DNA of 6,732 bases, from contig JAUPTP010000127.1 of the NCBI GenBank assembly GCA_030918015.1, forward strand, positions 1 through 6,732. Reading direction: 5' to 3'. Origin of the DNA: Pseudomonadota bacterium (lineage in GTDB: Bacteria; Pseudomonadota; Gammaproteobacteria; Burkholderiales; Burkholderiaceae_C). The position numbers were made by a program, and so were the translations under genes. A model generated the notes under the pieces. The model saw only the letters and a program-made list of their open reading frames with translations, was not told where the DNA came from and did no database searches. Positions 5,770 to 6,732 of this stretch are shown piece after piece; the stretch's first letter is position 1, and each line of letters starts with the position of its first letter.

Positions 5770-6732
5770 GGGGTGGGCTCCTCGGCCAGTTCCTCGATGC
5801 GGCTGGCCAGCACCTTGTCGACGCGCTTGCCGTCGAGGTCGACCACCTCGAAGCGCCAGCCTTCCCATTCGACCGCGTCGGCGGTCTGCGGCAGCCGGCC
5901 CAGCAGCAGCATCACCATGCCGGCCAGCGTGTTATAGCGCCCGCGGTCCTCGTCGGGCAGCAGCTTCAGGCCCAGGCGGTCCTTGAGCTCGGGCACCGGG
6001 ATCAGGCCGTCGACCAGCCAGGAGCCGTCGGCGCGCTGCACCGCCCAGGCATCCTCGGCCTGGTGGGGCGTGAATTCGCCGGTGATCGCCTCGAGCACGT
6101 CGCGCAGCGTGATCACGCCCTGCACGACGCCGTACTCGTCGACGACGAAGACCATCTGCACCGGCGAGCCGCGGAAATGCTCGAGCAGCTCCATGCCCGA
6201 GAGCGTCTCGGGCACGAACACCGCCGGCTGGGTCGACTCGACCAGCACGAACTCGCGGCTGCCGGCGAGCTGCATCAGCAGCTGGTGCGCGGTGACCACG
6301 CCCAGCACCTCGTCGAGGCTGCCACGGCAGACCGGATAGCGCGAATGGCCATGCTCGGTCAGCACCGCCAGGATCTCGTCGCGCGGGGCGGCCACATCCA
6401 GCCAGGCGATGTCGCCGCGCGGAATCATCATCGAGCCGATCTGGCGGTCGTCGAGCCGGAAGACATTGCGCACCATCAGGTGCTCGTGCGCCTCGATGAC
6501 GCCGGCGTCCAGCCCCTCTTCCAGGCTGGCGGCGATCTCCTCTTCGGTCACGCCCCGGCTGCCGGTGTCGCGCACGCCCAGCAGCTTCAGGATGGCCTGG
6601 GTCGTGCCCGACAGCAGCTTGACGAAGGGGCCGGCGGCCACCGACAGCCAGGCCATCGGCTGCGCCACCAGCCGCGCCACCGTCTCCGGATACATCTGAC
6701 CGACCCGCTTCGGGACCAGCTCGCCGAAGATG
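5766..6732 (-). CDS. CorC/HlyC (CNNM/DUF21-type) family protein with paired CBS domains, N-terminus outside window
   Basis: C-terminal 321 codons of an inner-membrane protein of the CorC/HlyC (CNNM) family, linked in various bacteria to magnesium or cobalt efflux or resistance; family members are often called hemolysins without good support. The frame is already open at the right edge: codons from 6731 read IFGELVPKRV, the signature at the end of the DUF21 membrane domain. The ATG at 6695 is therefore internal, not the start. In order follow the last DUF21 stretch (PMAWLSVAAGPFVKLL), a linker helix with VTEEEIAASLEEGLDAGVIE, CBS 1 (about 6435-6275, MIPRGDIAWLD ... GHSRYPVCRG), CBS 2 (about 6230-6075, VFVVDEYGVVQGVITLRDV) and the CorC_HlyC domain (about 6050-5790, WLVDGLIPVPEL ... 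YNTLAGMVMLLLGRLP ... GWRFEVVDLDGKRVDKV). The CBS pair normally binds adenine nucleotides. The stop codon overlaps the sapC start by four bases. The exact substrate cannot be told from sequence. Confidence 0.93.
   Translation of the reverse strand, partial: IFGELVPKRVGQMYPETVARLVAQPMAWLSVAAGPFVKLLSGTTQAILKLLGVRDTGSRGVTEEEIAASLEEGLDAGVIEAHEHLMVRNVFRLDDRQIGSMMIPRGDIAWLDVAAPRDEILAVLTEHGHSRYPVCRGSLDEVLGVVTAHQLLMQLAGSREFVLVESTQPAVFVPETLSGMELLEHFRGSPVQMVFVVDEYGVVQGVITLRDVLEAITGEFTPHQAEDAWAVQRADGSWLVDGLIPVPELKDRLGLKLLPDEDRGRYNTLAGMVMLLLGRLPQTADAVEWEGWRFEVVDLDGKRVDKVLASRIEELAEEPTP
5778..5783 (-). promoter_or_regulatory. Ribosome binding site of the sapC-family gene
   Basis: GAGGAG on the minus strand stands eight bases before ATG 5769, inside the last codons of the upstream CorC-like gene. 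It supports this start over the in-frame upstream one and fits translation re-initiation at the ATGA overlap. Confidence 0.7.

Noticed and set aside
5770..5868. Longer sapC-family protein from the ATG at 5868
   Set aside because: The extra 33 residues are Arg/Gly-rich and coded inside the CorC-like gene; the start at 5769 has a strong ribosome binding site and the ATGA overlap.
5766..6695. CorC-like gene as complete from ATG 6695
   Set aside because: The frame continues to the window edge with the DUF21 signature GELVPKRV, so the gene is cut by the window and this ATG is internal.

Overview
The window looks like chromosomal DNA from a very GC-rich betaproteobacterium, probably of the Burkholderiales (Rubrivivax/Leptothrix/Sphaerotilus-like). 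This rests on the strong GC bias at third codon positions and on the character of the proteins. I recognise no insertion sequence, tRNA, rRNA or CRISPR array. Five protein genes fill almost all of it, and two of them run off the window edges.

Left block (minus strand, 1-2630): a WYL-domain transcriptional regulator is followed after 52 bases by the first 617 codons of recC, the Chi-recognising subunit of the RecBCD nuclease/helicase. The same strand and short gap suggest co-transcription, which would put a nucleic-acid- or ligand-sensing regulator in front of a double-strand-break repair enzyme. The recC frame has no stop before the window's left end, so it is an open partial gene.

Middle (2631-2997): a 367-base divergent intergenic region with a perfect 6+6 inverted repeat near the regulator gene. 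It also holds a weak promoter-like sequence near the protease gene.

Centre (plus strand, 2998-5010): a secreted S8 subtilisin-family protease. It has a signal peptide, propeptide, complete catalytic residues, ten cysteines, a PKD/Ig-like domain and a GlyGly-CTERM-like tail. That tail predicts type II secretion and processing by a rhombosortase.

Right block (minus strand, 5026-6732): a CorC/CNNM-type membrane protein (end of DUF21, two CBS domains, CorC_HlyC domain; N-terminus outside the window) overlaps a sapC-family gene by four bases (ATGA), so the two are probably translationally coupled. The sapC gene converges on the protease gene with only 15 bases between the stop codons.

I see no clearly new multi-gene system. 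The points most worth following are the WYL-recC pairing, the altered WYL motif, the candidate operator, the sorting tail of the protease, and the CorC-SapC coupling.
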